From: Uloborus plumipes
Taxonomy: Eukaryota > Arthropoda > Arachnida > Araneae > Uloboridae
DNA length: 64,000 nucleotides
Reading direction: 5' to 3'
NCBI GenBank assembly: GCA_038373865.1
Contig: JAXGGA010002819.1
Coordinates: 49,983-113,982 of the forward strand
In this document: piece after piece, positions 23,454 to 34,753 of the stretch
Numbering within the stretch: position 1 is the stretch's first letter
How the letters are laid out: each line of letters opens with the position of its first letter
Notes under the pieces: model-generated
Told to the model about the DNA's origin: nothing
Seen by the model: the letters and a program-made list of their open reading frames with translations, nothing else
Databases searched by the model: none
Position numbers and translations under genes: made by a program

Positions 23454-24868
23454 CTAAAAAACAAAACCAATGTTTCAGTTTAAAAATGTGAATTTGATTT
23501 TTTTTTACCTTCCTCTAAAAGAAAAAAAGGAAAGACTTAAAGACTTACTTAATTTTAAAATTAAACACAAAAAATCAAACATTAAATTTGTATTTAATTT
23601 AACATTGACAAAGACAATGAAGAAAAGCATAGAGATAGAGCTGCTGTGAGATTTATTCTTCCACACAGAGAAGCAACCACGTACGTTTAGATCGTGATAA
23701 ACTTCTTGTTCGCATTTAATTTGTAAAAAATACTTTTTGACTTTTTTGAATTGCCATTTTGAGAAATGATAATCTTTTTTTAATGATAACTTTAAACTTC
23801 AATAAAGTGTACATGTTTATATTGGATAGTGTTTATATTTGTTTCTTCTGTTATCTGAATTATAGATATACATTTTATATTGTATTTAAATTAGAGTTAT
23901 GCATATTCGATTTTAAATAAATTATATTTCCATTTATTGTATTTAATTAGCAATAAAATTATATTTACTACATTATATTCAAACTGCAATGTCTCTCATT
24001 GACCAAAAAATATATATATATATGTATTAAATTCGCATACTTCGTTTTTGTATAATGTGTTATTTAAGATTACTATTCATTACTCTTCCGGGAATCGTTT
24101 GAAAGAAAGATGTATAACTGCATTCATATGGGTCAGTAGTAAGAAGTCTGTGATCTTAAGGCCGTGAACCGCTTTTTTCTTTGAGTTTTTAAATCCCCTG
24201 TACAGTTATTTAAAACTTGTACGTACGGGGGATCAATTTAATATGTATTTAATTAGTATAATTGTGGTTATTTTTGTGCGGTCCGAAATAGCGCCGTATT
24301 AAAGTGATGTTTTAAATAGCTTTAATATATTTATTGAAGTACAGTACGGTAGCAACAGAAAGTCCACCCTTTAAGGTCTGTCTGCTCATAAAACCTTTTG
24401 ATCGACTGCAAAACTTCAGTGCAATATGTTAATTATACTCAAAAAAATATCAATAACATGAAGTACTGATAATTTAAGCTACTATTTTTGTTGAAAGTAC
24501 ACAAATTGATTAGTATTTTAAATTGAATGATCTTCATATTTAATAACGTTTTATTTAATGTATGCACAAATCGAAGCACACAACAGAGTTTTTGATTAAT
24601 AACAACAGAGTTTTTAATTAATAACAATAAGTTATTATTTTTGGAAAGAAAGTATTAACGGAGAAAAAACTGGAAAAGGCAAAATGTTTCTAAAAAGAAT
24701 GTAATTCCGAATTTCTTCTCTAAAACTTAAAGGTATAAGTATTGTAATATAAAAATTACGAGTACTGTAATATAAAAATTACGCAAACATACATATACAC
24801 ACATGCAATATTTCAAATCCGTAACACTGTAAAATAATAAAAATTAAAACGAATAGTATTTCACTTAC
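23454..24868. other. Intron between cassette A exons 1 and 2
   Basis: About 1.4 kb, AT-rich, with a short ACAACAGAGTTTTTxATTAAT direct repeat near 24580-24625. No exon seen. Confidence 0.6.
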
Positions 24869-24971
24869 TTATGGATGAAGAAAAAATCATTTGGAAATAA
24901 GAAACATGAATCATCAAAAATAAACCTATTAAGTCTGGTGTTATCAGCGTATCAATAATTGATTTAGGCAT
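24869..24971 (-). CDS. sDscam: sDscam cassette A exon 1: signal peptide
   Basis: The donor ATAA/GTAAGT at 24869/24868 leaves the exon in phase 1. I prefer the ATG at 24971-24969, giving 34 codons: MPKSIIDTLI followed by the hydrophobic stretch LIGLFLMIHVSYFQMIF and SSSI, a plausible signal peptide. The frame is open farther upstream to another ATG at 25067, which would add 32 residues; that start lies only 46 nt from the conserved promoter core, closer than in the other cassettes (184-235 nt), so I consider it less likely. The exon joins to 23453, making an N-D-P-P junction at the start of Ig1. Confidence 0.65.
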
Positions 24972-25089
24972 TCTCACTACACTTGTTGTAATATATTTTG
25001 TGATTTGAAAAACAATTTCAGGAAAATTATATGAAGTAACACTCACATCGTCAACAAACGCGTACATTATGAAATAACATTTTAGCGTC

Positions 25090-25135
25090 GCTTGTCCTAA
25101 AGAGTGCTAGCTGCGCCACGTAGCGGAAGTAAAGT
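25090..25135 (-). promoter_or_regulatory. Cassette A promoter element (CTCF-like GTGGCGC core)
   Basis: On the minus strand this holds CCGCTACGTGGCGCAGC, with the GTGGCGC core at 25119-25113. The same core in the same orientation lies upstream of cassettes B, C and D. The T after the core, present in the other three, is A here. It lies about 140 nt upstream of the preferred start codon at 24971 and only 46 nt upstream of the ATG at 25067. Seeing the conserved core is direct; its role as a promoter or CTCF-type site is inferred. Confidence 0.55.
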
Positions 25136-25956
25136 CAACTTTTCATTTATGAGAAATGCAGTTTTATAACTTGATTTATAAAATAGTCTTCAGAAGTGAA
25201 AGAGAAATATTTGTCTTAAAAAAGAGCAACTTTAACTAAATTATTTATTTACTCTCCTCAGCTTACGATGAACAATAACATCTCACGTGTGTTAGTACAC
25301 ATTCAACTGGTTTTTCTAAGATTTTGGTTATTTAAAATTTATATAATTACTGTATAAAAACAGTATGTGTTACTACAAAAGATAGTAGTATATACATTTA
25401 ACTAAAGGGCAGTAATAGCCTATTTTTGTTCAACAACAAAGCTACGTTTTAAAAACAACATCAAAGCAGTTTGACAACAAAAAATTATTTTTTATCGAAA
25501 TTAAAATAAAACCATTTTTCTGATACTAAATTTTTCAAAATCCTTAAAAACAGTATTAACAAAGCACAATAAATGCAAACTACTACATCTACTATGTTCG
25601 AAAACGTCCATTTTTCATTGAAAGATGTAACGTACGAATTTTTAGAGACATGATAGACCAATTGTTCTGTACTTTTATCACATAAAATATCAGTTTTAGC
25701 CAATATCTTAAAATAAAATTTAAATCATCCATGCATTTAGGGTACAAAATAAGGGAGGAACAAAAACCGTTTTGGGATCATAAATTATCGCACATATCTC
25801 AGAATCAGTTGTAAATTTCAGAGACTGTTTTACATATTTTCGTGAAGCACTTATGTTCAGAAAGATAGCAGTCGGTTGATTTTAGTTCAGTGTCGCGAGA
25901 GCCCTTATGGGCTATATTGTGCCATGATATAAGCATTTCATTCAAAACTATCCATT
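25136..25956. other. Intergenic sequence upstream of cassette A
   Basis: About 820 bp, AT-rich. No further cassette, promoter core or exon seen, so A is probably the first cassette of its gene. Confidence 0.5.
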
Positions 25957-26411
25957 TTATTTACCGGTTTTTGGCAAATTCAAACGATTGTCTACAAATG
26001 CTATATCAGTTTTTCCTGCACCTCTGAGTAAAGCCAATACCATAGCTGAACCTCGACCAACTTGCTTCTTCGAGAATATCTGTCTGTCGTTACGCAGATC
26101 GGGACAGTAATACTGCCAGCCATCTGAAGCATCCAAGTTGAATTTCTTTTCATCACTGAATATCACAGGATGCCAATCTTGTTTTCAGGACATCATTTCC
26201 CGTGCGAATTTCAATCATTTTTCTTTGTTGGCTTTTTAATCAGCTTTGGAGCAGCTTTTCTCTTCACAGAAACAAAATTGACGAACTTCTTTACCACTAT
26301 ATGGACTGTAGATTGTGATATGGAAGGGTTTTGTTGTCTGGCCAAATTCAATAAGCTCATATGTCCAGATTTTAAGTACTTTACGATAGTCCTTTTTTGT
26401 CGGGATGTCAC
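25957..26411 (-). pseudogene. Tc3-like transposase remnant
   Basis: Read on the minus strand. The N-terminal part (26411-26211) holds a helix-turn-helix: QKRTIVKYLKSGHMSL and SISQSTVHIVVKKF. After a frameshift comes KFAREMMS, a stop where a tryptophan is usual, and KQDWHPVIFSDEKKFNLD. The FSDEKKF motif carries the first catalytic aspartate of Tc1/mariner transposases. The downstream parts with the second Asp and the Glu are missing. I could not define terminal repeats. Confidence 0.7.
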
Positions 26412-28198
26412 TTTAAGAAGGCGGCCACAAGCATTTTTAAGTCAAAAATTTGTATACAACATTATGTGATCTGTTTAAATCTTAATTATTTCTCTATTTG
26501 GTTTTCCACACTTTTTAAATGCATCAATTTTTCCCTGCTTAACCAGCTAAAAGTTGCAACGACGCTCCATTTCGTTTGATTACGACTTGATTTTTAAAAT
26601 CTCCTCAAATGCCTCCATAGCAGCCAGCATAATCCAGCAGTAAGACTAAAAGACGATATTTATGTTTTTTTTTCTTTTTGAAATTAACGTGATTGGAGAA
26701 GATTTCTTTTCGTATCTTTTCAGGCCGATCTTTTCGAAACAGTTTCAAATGAAAATTTGCATCAAAGAAAAGGGAATTATTTATTTTTAAAATTTTTTGT
26801 CATGAATATTTATAACAATTACTGATTAATTATCGCTAAAAAATGGTTCTTATTAGAGTCGAAATTTTGAAAAATGCAGATGGACCTATCATTTCGATAC
26901 GCATTGTAAGTGCAATCTAGAAGTTATTATACTTCAAATATTTTTCTATTTTTTATGCCTTGCCCTCTTCATTTTTAAATCGTATCCCCACAGTATTTTT
27001 CCTCCCTTCGAATGTCCTACTTCGAATGTCTAAAATTTATCGTTTAGAATTTTCTGGCATATGGGCTAAAGTGTATTTGCATGTGCTTCTTTAAGAGAAC
27101 TTTTAGCTGGTAGTACTTGCTTAATGCTTACTCTATTACTTTCAAAAACGAAAAATACGCAACTTGTTATTTTATGTTAATTATTTTTTTTTCTTTCTTC
27201 TGCTAAAAAAATCGATTTTTTAATTTGTTTTGGAATTTTTTTAGGATAAAAAAAACAAGTCTAGTGAATCTCGTTTTCATTACATTTGTCTGAACATAGG
27301 AAAAACTTTTTTTAGAGAAAAATATTCACATGAAACCGATTTTTACGCACATTAGTGCAACTGCTGTTTACAATCGGCGGGACCGATGAAGCTCGCAATT
27401 TTCATCTGAAACAAAAAAAAACGTACACTATTTTAATTTTCATGTATTTTTCTTCTATATGAACCAAAAGTAACAAAACAGATATGAATTATAATTGTTT
27501 TCTCAGATTTGAAAAGGAAGTAGTTTTTTATTTAAAAAAAAAGAAAAAAAAATGATTTCAACTTGCTAAAAAATTGAAATTTCTTTTTGTTTGTTTGTTT
27601 AATTGTTTCATGACGAGCTCCATCTATCCCGCTGCTTGAAAACAGCAGTTGTATAGATGTGCATAAAAATTGGTTGCATGTGAATTTTTTATCTAAAAAA
27701 ATATTTTCCCCTATGTTCATATACATAATAAAGTAGTCTAGAATATTCGCTATCCTCAATTTTTTTTCTTAACAAATCCCCCCCTCCCCCCCAAAAAAAA
27801 TCGATTTTGTTTTTAGCTTTTAAATTGGCATCCTTCCTTTTTTTTTTTTTTTTGAAAAAAAGACCTGTAATCAAAATTCGTTGATTCATTAATAAGTAAA
27901 GATCATAATGCTTTATGTGAAATCTATCTGATGCATTTTATCAATTATGCATACGAATCTCTACATGAGTACTAATATTTCAGTTTTGTTTAAAATGTGC
28001 TTCCCAATTCTGTTTCTCTGCGAAGATACTTAGTAAGTTTTTACTAAACGCGTATTTAGTAAATGATTTTATGTCTAGAAATTGCGCGAGAAATAGCATG
28101 CCATAAAGATTTTACTTCAGTCCTTTGAAGCAATAAGACCCCTATTGGAAAAAATTTCAAAAACCACTATCAAAATGATACTGGAAAGAGCAAAATAT
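26412..28198. other. Intergenic sequence
   Basis: AT-rich with many homopolymer runs, including a C-rich stretch at 27778-27792 and a T run near 27838-27853. No gene or named element seen. Confidence 0.5.
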
Positions 28199-28618
28199 TA
28201 CCGGGAATTTAAATTCTGGTATCAAACCTTAGTGGACATTTTAATCCCAGTATCAAACCTTAGTGGAAATTTTAACCCTGGTATCAAATCTTAGTGGAAT
28301 TTTTTTTTGGTGGTTTTTAAAGTACTGGAAATTTTAACCCTGGTATCAAATCTTAGTGGAATTATTTTTGGTGGTTTTTAAAGTAACTGGAAATTTTAAT
28401 CCCGGTATCAAACCTTAGTGGAAATTTTTATGGTGGTGTCAAATATTAGTGGAAATTTTTTTGGTGGTTTTAAAAAGAACTGGAAATTTTAATCCTGGTA
28501 ACAAACCTTACGGAAACTTTATGCCGGTATCAAATCCCAGTGGATTTTTTTTTTGTGGTTTTTAAAAGAACTGGAAGTTCTAATGGCGGAATCTTATCTT
28601 AGTGGAACAATAGTGGAA
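28199..28618. repeat. Degenerate minisatellite
   Basis: Repeating units of the type ACTGGAAATTTTAATCCTGG + TATCAAATCTTAGTGGAA + TTTTTTTGGTGGTTTTTAAA recur with deletions, at least six times. The parts TATCAAA and TTAGTGGAA are the steadiest. Confidence 0.85.
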
Positions 28619-28845
28619 ACTTTAAAACTATCAGAGAGTCATCCAAAATACTAAAAATTGACTTTTTGAATACTTATACAAAGTGCATTGCTAGTAGCAA
28701 AACTTTTCTTCGCTCAATAATAGGAATGGTCTTCCTATTTCGAAAACTCTTCAGCACTAGAGAATCAGAAAATTTGTTTAACAAATATTCTGTGAAGCTT
28801 TTTTTGATTTTTTGATAATTTTGCCATTTATTGAATCTTACTATT

Positions 28846-29151
28846 ATTTTTTAAACTATATACATACATACAATAGTGGTCTTTTAGTACCCAGTTTTAA
28901 AACATATGACTTTCTTTCTTTCAATTATTTTCTTTTTTCAAAGGAATTTTACAACTAAAATAAACTAAGGCTATATTGCAATTAAATTGCTTCTTTATAT
29001 TTTTTAAACTATATACATACATACAATAGTGGTCTTTTAGTACCCAGTTTTAAAACATATGACTTTCTTTCTTTCAATTATTTTCTTTTTTCAAAGGAAT
29101 TTTACAACTAAAATAAACTAAGGCTATATTGCAATTAAATTGCTTCTTTAA
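28846..29151. repeat. Identical 153-bp tandem duplication
   Basis: The segments 28846-28998 and 28999-29151 appear identical over their length (both start ATTTTTTAAACTATATACAT and end TTGCTTCTTTA). The lack of differences in non-coding AT-rich sequence indicates a recent duplication or an assembly artefact. Confidence 0.9.
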
Positions 29152-32100
29152 ATTGCAAGTCCAAATAATTTTACTTTAAAATTTAGGATGGAATTCAGAA
29201 AAATGACCGGATAGCAATGGTGTGTTAACTATGCCTAACTTTTAAGTTTTCGGTGCCCAAGGCACTTTTAACTTTTCCCGCCTCCTTTTACTTGTTGATT
29301 TATATGTACATGTGTTTGTGGTATGATAAATGATAATTAGTCATTAACAAACACAGCACAGTCATACAAAATGTTGTTAAGATTTTTTAAAAATAGAGCT
29401 GCAAAAAAAGGAAAAAACGAACAATAAAAGATTTGTGGTTTGTAATTTTTAAAAGAAATTAAGATAAGATTAGGGGGGGATTTCCTGCTTCAAAATCGGT
29501 ACCTTCACAAAAATTACATAAAAAGTCGGCATCTCAAATCATTCTAAATAAAAACCGGTACCTTTACAAAGATTGTTAAAAAAAAATGGTCCGAAAAAGA
29601 AGTATTTTGACGAAATTCCGGGGACTTCCCATCGAATGCGTTTTCCTTGCTACTATCGGCATTTCCGCGTTAGCGAAGTGAAATGAAGTTATTACTGAAG
29701 ACGAACGGAACGAACTGAAATGAAGAGACGGCCGAGGCGTCCATTGTTTACATCGCCGGCCGATCAAATCATGTGCGTCGCGCGTTTTTGAATACGAGTT
29801 ACATTATTAATTAAGTGTTTAATTTAGTTGATTTTTTAATTGAAATCATGTCAAAACGAGGTTGACCAGCTACTGGAGCTGGAGGTTCCCGACATAAAGA
29901 TTATTATGTCAAACGTTTATGACTGCAAGTTGCTGGCTGTTATTACTTTGTTTTTTTTTTATTTTATTTTTTTTTATTTTCCTCTTAAGTATTAGTCTTT
30001 TTTTTATGGTGTTAGTAATTTATAATTTTTTTTTGACAATGTAAGTTCTTTTTGTATTATTTAATAATATGATTATAAATGTAACAATGACATGAGTTTT
30101 TTGTCCAAAGTTAAATAACTTAAAATGTGCTGTGAAAAAATAGCGAACGAGAAGTAGTATATTCACAAAAATAGGATGACGATTAAATATATTCACAAAG
30201 ATAGGTAGTAAGATAAAAATCCTGGATTGGGCCTATTAATTTGGGCAATGATATAAAAAATAACCACTCATATATACTGCCGTCCTTGCATAATCGGGTA
30301 ACGGATAAGCGAATAAAAAGCCTGGAACCTGTGCCATAGACGCAATATTAAAGATCTCCGCTTAATCGAATAATATTTCTTGGAACTGACAATATTCGTT
30401 AAAGGGAGGCCAACAGTATTGCATTTGACTTTTTCTACATCCAACCACCCCTGTATTTTCGCTTCTGTGGGCTTAAATCTGCAAGGTCGTTTTCGGCTTT
30501 GACCAGTTTTAAGGAATTATGCCCTTATGTGTTCAAAAACTTTTGATTTTTTTTCTTTAATGCAGGAGTATTTCATTTATATTTATAGTGTCAAGAATTG
30601 GCAATTTAATGCAAGATATTTTGGAAAATAGCTTAATTTTTTCCATGAAATTATGAACATTGTTATTGGAAAAACAGTTTTATGACTTTGTGGGCGCCTT
30701 AAAGCTCCAGGCCCCGGTACTATAGGTCTGGTATCCCCACCCAAACGGCAGCCCTAATTGTATGTAACCTCATAATTTGGTAAGATCATTCTAAGCACCT
30801 CCTTGTTTTTTGTTATGATATTTGAGATTATATAATTGCTCTGAATTTGAATCCGTCTTCTTCAAATTTGAAACCATGATCCTAAAAACGTTGGCGGTTT
30901 TCGGACAGGCGGTAACAGATGGTCAATGCCGACTTTCTTTGACTTAGCTGGCTGAAGCCGGTTTTTACCGTCCTGGTCTTATATGGTTAAAGCCGGTCTT
31001 TACCGTCTAAGACGTTGATGGTCAAAGCCGGCATTGACTGGCTTTTGCCGCCTGTTCAAAAACCGCCCTTAAAGCGATAAAAGTTGATCATTTTCACTAG
31101 GGAATGGTGCATCAAACTTTGATTCACTTTTTAGTTAATTAAAAGTATTACTGTTTGTGTATAATGCTCTTTTAGTTAAAAATTTTCCTTGTAAGTTTGT
31201 TGCAATTAATGATTGCCACTTCATTACCGAATGAAATCATGTTAGTAAACTAGTGGCAGAAAAACTGCTGTGGATGGTTTGCCTTTTTGCCAATACAAAG
31301 CATCCACTGCGAAAATGTTGCTTCTCATAAGGAGGATATATGATAACCTCGCATGTCACGGAGAGAAAAGAACGTTGTCTCAAAAGAAAAAAAACACTGT
31401 GCTGTAATTTTTGTTTTCAATGAAGCCTATCTTATTCAGTTAATTTAAGCATTTTTTTTTTTTTACAGTACAAAACGAAATACACAATATGTTGTAAAAT
31501 AGTTTTCTGTTCATTTTTTACCACTTTTGGGCACTGTACCGTTCAACTGCAGTTAATTATTTGACATAATCAGGTCTTTTCCAGACAATGCAGGCCAGAA
31601 GGAATAGGGAATTAAAACCTCTCTCTTTATGAAAACCTGTACATAGGCTTGATTATATACAGCAACCTAAACTCCATTTGATTTATCCACCTGTATTTCA
31701 TACAGACAAATTAAGCATAAAACCTCCATGTTGTTTGTGTGGTTTAACTTCTAGTAGATTTTGATGTTTCGAGGTGGGCTCCACTAGAAAACTATTGCAG
31801 TCAAGCCCGCTTCTTGCAATATTGGTTAAAAGAATATTCCGTTTAAAATAAATTCTGTCTGAACCAAACTGTTATAATTAGGAATTTTTATCCTGAATAA
31901 TAGAATATCCTGCTTATTAATATTATTTTTTGAGACAAATAGGCTATTAGACTCCTTTATGTTTTTGTGAGCTAGTCAGGGGTGGTGATTAGCTATCACT
32001 ATAGAAGTCAGTTGAACACCCCGAGGGCACCGAGAAGCTAGTGGACTATAAGATAGTATAAAGGGCTTTTCTTTTCTAAGTCGTACATGTCATTGTACAT

Positions 32101-32540
32101 TTTTAGAACTTGTCGAAAGAAAAGTTTTCTTTTTGTTCAAACATATTATTCATATTTTAACATTATCTTATTTTTACATTTTAGCAGGCCCGATGCTTCA
32201 CATTTTTCCAAATAGTGAGGACAAATGGTGTATACTCAATGTAAATTATACTAAAAAGCAACAAAAACCTCGTCCACTTTTATGCAAATACATTGATTTC
32301 TAAAAGTTGAGGGCAATTGACCTCCCTCCCTCTAAATGATGGGCCTAAAGTTAAATTATGTTAGCATTTCGTTTCAATCAAAGTTTCTGATGTTTCATTT
32401 GTTTTGTAATCGTTTACTAAAAATATACTGCATTTCACTTTTCTTGTACTTTAATTTCTGAATATTGATATGTCACATTTTTAGTTGATTTAATTTTGAT
32501 AGATTTAAAATATTGTGCTTTGTAAATGTATCTAAAGCAA
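29152..32540. other. Intergenic sequence with small inverted elements
   Basis: Contains a CpG-richer patch (about 29600-29790, with GCCGGCCGATC and GTGCGTCGCGCG) of unknown meaning, a stretch at 30290-30415 like a pogo-type MITE (TACTGCCGTCCTTGCATAAT at left), and an inverted GGCGGTTTT element (30891-31070). No supported gene. Confidence 0.45.
30891..31070. mobile_element. Small inverted-repeat element with GGCGGTTTT ends
   Basis: The left end TTGGCGGTTTTCGGACAGGC matches the reverse of the right end GCCTGTTCAAAAACCGCCCT. Inner units GGTCAAAGCCGG and GGTTAAAGCCGG repeat. It is about 180 bp, non-coding and much more GC-rich than its flanks; I take it as a MITE of unassigned family. Confidence 0.6.
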
Positions 32541-33150
32541 TGTTGGTATTCTAGCACCATGCTCCAGAAAAGTACCTGGGTGTGGATATCCGGTACCTGA
32601 AGAATACCAGAAAGGTGCCAGGGTCTGGACCCCGGTACCCGAAGAAGGGTACTGGGGTCTGGACCCCGGTATCGGTATAAATTTACGTATAAAAAAAGAT
32701 ACTGGTTTATGAAACACCGGTACCAGTAACTGCTCATCCCCGGTACTGTCCACCCCCCGGTATTCACACAATCCCACCAATCAGCAGTTGCCGGAACCGA
32801 TGTTTCATAAACCAGTACTGACCAGATTCCGGTATGAAACATCGGTTCCGGCAACTACTGATTGGTGGGATTGTGTAAATACCGGGTCTGGTAACCCCGG
32901 TATCAGAAGGATACCGGGGTCTGGTCAGTACTGGTTTATGAAACATCGGTTCCGGTAACTGCTGATTGGTGGGATTGTGTGAATACCGGGTCTCTGATAC
33001 CGGGATCTGATCAGTACTGGTTTATGAAACATCGGTTCCGGTAACTGCTGATTGGTGGGATTGTGTGAATACCGGGGGCTGGACAGTACCGGGGATGAGC
33101 AGTTACTGGTACCGGTGTTTCATAAACCAGTATCTTTTTTTATACCGATA
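32541..33150. repeat. GC-rich GGTACCGG repeat cluster with inverted arms
   Basis: The block is full of CCGGTAC/GGTACCGG-type words. It has three direct copies of a unit containing GAAACATCGGTTCCGG and CTGATTGGTGGGATTGTGT (starting near 32836, 32941 and 33026), and its outer parts are inverted: AAAAAGATACTGGTTTATG at left, CATAAACCAGTATCTTTTT at right. Open frames in it are by-products of the repeat. No known family recognised. Confidence 0.8.
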
Positions 33151-33334
33151 ATTTTTTTTCCAATAGGGACTGCATCAAATAAAATTAATCTCGATCTGTA
33201 TATGGGCAATTCTCAAAAAAGGTGAATTTGCATCCCATAGTTTTAAAATTTTCAGAAGGAATGCAGTTTGGCGGTTTTTAGAAAAACAATATTTGTATTT
33301 TTTTTCAACTGCAAGACTTCATAAAACGTATTTA

Positions 33335-34753
33335 CACTGCTCGACATTGAAAATGCAACACCAAGAAGGAGTGGTCAGAAATTGCTGAAAAATGGTAAGA
33401 AGACAGAGACAGCATGGAACAATAAGTGATATTTATTTCAAAATAAATAATCAAAATTTAGAGCGAGGACGGCGTCGGCTCAGTAAGAATTAGGACCACC
33501 GCGGACAGCGATGCACGAAGAAACACGTCTAGGCATGGAGTCAATAAGCCTGCGGATGGTGTACTGAGGGATGGCACTCCATTCCCTTTCAACCATTTGC
33601 CACAGTTCGTCCTCTGAACGAGGCAGTGGCAGGTTCTGCAAACGGCGTCCAGTCACGTCCCACACATGTTCGATTGGTGACAAGTCAGGAGAGTATGGTG
33701 GCCAGGAAAGCATCTGTACACCTCGTAGAGCATGTTGGCTGATTCAAGCACTGTGAGGCCGGGCGTTATCCTGTTGAAAAATTGCATTTGGCAGACCCTG
33801 AAGGTAGGGGATTGTCACCGGCCGCAGTACATTATCTACATATCGTTGGGCCGTCATAGTGCCCTGAATACGAACTAGAGGTGATACGGAATTGTATGCA
33901 ATAGCGCCCCAAACCATTATGCCACGTTGTCGCGCTGTGGGGCGTTCCACAGTTACTGCCGGATTCGATCTTTCTCCACGTCGACGTCACACACGTATGC
34001 GATGACTATCGCTGGACAAACAGAAGCGGGATTCATCTGAGAACACCACGGTTTGCCATTCTGCCATCCACGTCGCTCTGATCCGGCACCATTCCAAACG
34101 TTGGAGTCCGTGCTGTGAGGTCAATGGCAGTCTTCTTAGCGGGCGCCGTGATTGCAGGCCACGTGCAACCAGTCGACGGGAAATGGTTCTGGTCGACACA
34201 GAAACATCCAGGGTACCTTGCATGTGCTGCAGAATCGACGTACAAGTGACTTGTGGGTCCGCCACAACTTGTCGGTGAATCCGTCTATCCAAGCGGTCTG
34301 ACGTCACTCTGGCTGCACCTGCACCCTCAATGTGGCTACATTTCCTCTTTCCAACCATCTCCGACACAGCCGATGCACAGTGCTTGCATCCAGGTGGGTA
34401 TCAGCTGCAATTTGACGTATGGACCAACCTCCCCTTCTCAGTCCGATCACCATACCCCTTGTAAAGTCGTCTATATGCTGGAAGTGTCTTCGTTGAGGAC
34501 GGCGTGGCATTTCCTCCTATCACACGTATCCTTCGAGACAAAAACCAAATTTCTCCGATAATTAGTCTGGCAGAAAAACCAACATGAACATAGCCCACTT
34601 TTCAACTTCATTCTCTTATATCTTACTTCACGTGCGTCGGAGAGCTGCGCATTTCATATCATTTGCATAACTCAGTGACGTGCGTCTACGGTAAAATTTG
34701 CATGAATTTCTGACCACTCCTTCTTGGTGTTGCATTTTGAATGTCGAGCAGTG
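33335..34753 (-). mobile_element. Tc1-like DNA transposon with intact terminal inverted repeats
   Basis: A 1,419-bp element flanked by TA on both sides. The ends are inverted repeats of about 49 bp starting CACTGCTCGACATT and including GCAACACCAAGAAGGAG, with one or so mismatch. It encodes a transposase on the minus strand (34510-33480), broken as described separately. Size, TA target and ends fit the Tc1/mariner superfamily. Confidence 0.92.
33480..34510 (-). pseudogene. Tc1-like transposase, inactivated
   Basis: Start ATG at 34510. Order: two N-terminal helix-turn-helix regions (GMVIGLRRGGWSIRQIA, STVHRLCRRWLERGNV), then RVTSDRLDRRIHRQ, the first catalytic Asp in VVFSDESRF, the second in QQDNARPHSA and the Glu in PDLSPIEHVWD, ending RGGPNSY and stop. 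Lesions: a frameshift between the GNVATL region and RVTSD (about 34310-34360), a TGA near 33985 just after RIRV, and a TGA near 33755 after RPHSA. I count 32 residues between the second Asp and the Glu, against 34 usual in Tc1. The protein could mobilise its own ends if intact; this copy cannot. Confidence 0.9.

Larger units (their letters stand above)
1..25119 (-). other. sDscam: Tandem variable 5' cassettes of a second sDscam gene (beta type), partial gene span
   Basis: Four cassettes follow one another in transcription order: A (25.1-19.2 kb), B (17.4-12.6 kb), C (9.5-5.3 kb) and D (4.4 kb to beyond the left edge). Each has a promoter region and four exons: signal peptide, Ig1, Ig2 first half, Ig2 second half. 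Every exon boundary is phase 1, so any cassette can be joined to the same constant exon. Two variable Ig domains per cassette define the beta class of chelicerate sDscam genes; the Ig1 and Ig2 sequences resemble Dscam Ig7 and Ig8. The constant exons are outside the window to the left. The right-hand gene ends about 26 kb upstream in the same orientation, so the two genes are head-to-tail neighbours. Confidence 0.85.

Noticed and set aside
28199..28618. CRISPR-like spaced repeats
   Set aside because: Units vary in length and sequence, there are no unique spacers and the organism is a eukaryote; it is a degenerate minisatellite.
33571..34561. Plus-strand open frames in the Tc1 element
   Set aside because: Antisense shadows of the transposase on the minus strand.
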